From Acidobacteriota bacterium (GTDB taxonomy: Bacteria > Acidobacteriota > Terriglobia > Terriglobales > Acidobacteriaceae), in NCBI GenBank assembly GCA_003225595.1, contig QIAR01000259.1, positions 3,173-8,282 of the forward strand: a stretch of DNA of 5,110 bases, written 5' to 3'. The position numbers and the translations under genes are program-made. Shown one piece after another: positions 4,514 through 5,110 of the stretch (position 1 is its first letter; every line of letters starts with the position of its first letter). A model generated the notes under the pieces. That model was not told the origin of the DNA. It made no database searches and saw nothing but the letters and a program-made list of their open reading frames with translations.

Positions 4514-5110
4514 GTGAGTTATTCCACAAGGCGTAGTGTGCGTGGCCAAAGAAGGTCCCGCCACTGTCGCGGTCATGTTGTGCGCCGGATAGCGTTGGCT
4601 TTCGCGCTGCTTGTGACGCTTGCCTCGGCAGTCTGGCGCTCCATTCCAGGCCGGTTCGGTTACTCGTCATTGTCTCGCGTGAATAGCCAAAATTCTCTTT
4701 GGCTTCAGGGCAGCGCACGCGAAAACCTCGCGCTTCTGGCGGGCCAATCTGGGACCCAACCTCATCTACCAGAGTCGGGGCGGGTAGCTTATCGCTATTC
4801 GGTGGTTCCAGGAGGAGTGCAAGGTCCTGACGAGCTGGAACGGGCGAGCGTGCGCGACCAAGTCGTGTCGACACACTTTGCTGGATTCGATTTTCACCGC
4901 GCCATCGTCGTGCGTTTGAACCGACCCAAACTGGTTTATCTCTCCTACCGCGTGGGCGATCACGTGTTCTGGACAAAGGAAAAGGTGCAGCTGGCAAAGG
5001 GAGAAAAACTAATTAGCGATGGCAAGATTGCAGCCCGGACGCGGTGCGGAAACCAGATTTCAGAGAGGGCGCGGAAGGCGATCTCGCCGCAAGAACCGCC
5101 GACTGCGGTG
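4514..5110 (+). CDS. Single-pass envelope protein with YRYSVVPGG block, 3' end missing
   Basis: From GTG 4514 the frame is open to the window edge (199 codons, no stop), so the C-terminus is missing. The first 25 residues are strongly basic (RRSVRGQRRSRHCRGHVVRR), followed by one hydrophobic helix (26-41, IALAFALLVTLASAVW). This is a signal-anchor layout placing the rest in the periplasm. Residues 92-102 read AYRYSVVPGGV. Residues 141-183 read VYLSYRVGDHVFWTKEKV, then GEKLISDG, then ARTRCGNQIS. A run SPQEPPTAV closes the visible part. I recall the same blocks (YSVVPGG, YVSYR-GD-VYWTK, ARTRCGN) in acidobacterial hypothetical proteins of about this size or longer, and know of no assigned function. 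The region between 103 and 140 is the more variable part. The gene is divergent from the FecR-like gene and the two may share regulation. Confidence 0.8.
   Translation, partial: MSYSTRRSVRGQRRSRHCRGHVVRRIALAFALLVTLASAVWRSIPGRFGYSSLSRVNSQNSLWLQGSARENLALLAGQSGTQPHLPESGRVAYRYSVVPGGVQGPDELERASVRDQVVSTHFAGFDFHRAIVVRLNRPKLVYLSYRVGDHVFWTKEKVQLAKGEKLISDGKIAARTRCGNQISERARKAISPQEPPTAV

Noticed and set aside
4344..4997. 217-codon open frame on the minus strand
   Set aside because: It lies mostly antisense to the rightward gene at 4514, which has a good ribosome binding site and recognisable protein motifs. The minus frame translates to Arg/Pro/Ser-rich, low-complexity sequence with no motif.
1..5110. 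CRISPR array, rRNA or known riboswitch
   Set aside because: No regularly spaced repeats, no rRNA-like stretches, and no conserved riboswitch core was recognised on either strand by eye.

Overview
The window looks like chromosomal DNA of a soil or peat acidobacterium (Terriglobia/Koribacter-like), at moderately high GC. The evidence is the protein families I recognise by sequence style: a secreted kinase-like protein, a FecR-like protein with a C-terminal anchor, a single-pass protein with a YRYSVVPGG block, and a seven-helix membrane protein ending in a WNRALLELL-type tail. No database search was run, so the assignment is inference. Three of the six genes start at TTG or GTG rather than ATG.

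Layout. 1-681 (minus, cut by the left edge) encodes an exported protein with an atypical kinase-like (HipA/FAM20/PI3K-type) active-site pattern; a plausible promoter and an overlapping dyad lie just upstream. 682-1109 has no intact gene and contains the decayed left end of an insertion sequence: two 18-bp direct repeats and the first ~34 codons of an ISNCY-like transposase. 1110-1892 (minus) is a complete TSUP/TauE-SafE membrane transporter with a TTG start. 1893-2261 is a divergent intergenic region that holds a short relic of a FecR-like gene and an 8-bp inverted repeat.

2262-3203 (plus) is the most unusual part. A 43-aa secreted peptide gene with a very good ribosome binding site at a TTG start is followed, after 63 nt, by a 248-aa seven-helix membrane protein. 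The gap contains a 12-bp hairpin and a competing 5-bp hairpin; both cover the only weak Shine-Dalgarno-like bases of the membrane protein gene. A processed peptide paired with a membrane protein under translational or attenuation control is a reasonable hypothesis, not a demonstrated one.

3204-3430 is a convergent gap with a terminator-like hairpin. 3431-4081 (minus) is the FecR-like protein with a signal peptide and a C-terminal membrane anchor. After a 432-nt divergent intergenic region, a GTG-started single-pass envelope protein of unknown function runs from 4514 off the right edge.

Most products are predicted to be exported or membrane-bound, so the window reads as an envelope/secretion neighbourhood. 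Apart from the peptide/seven-helix pair, nothing shows that the genes form one pathway.
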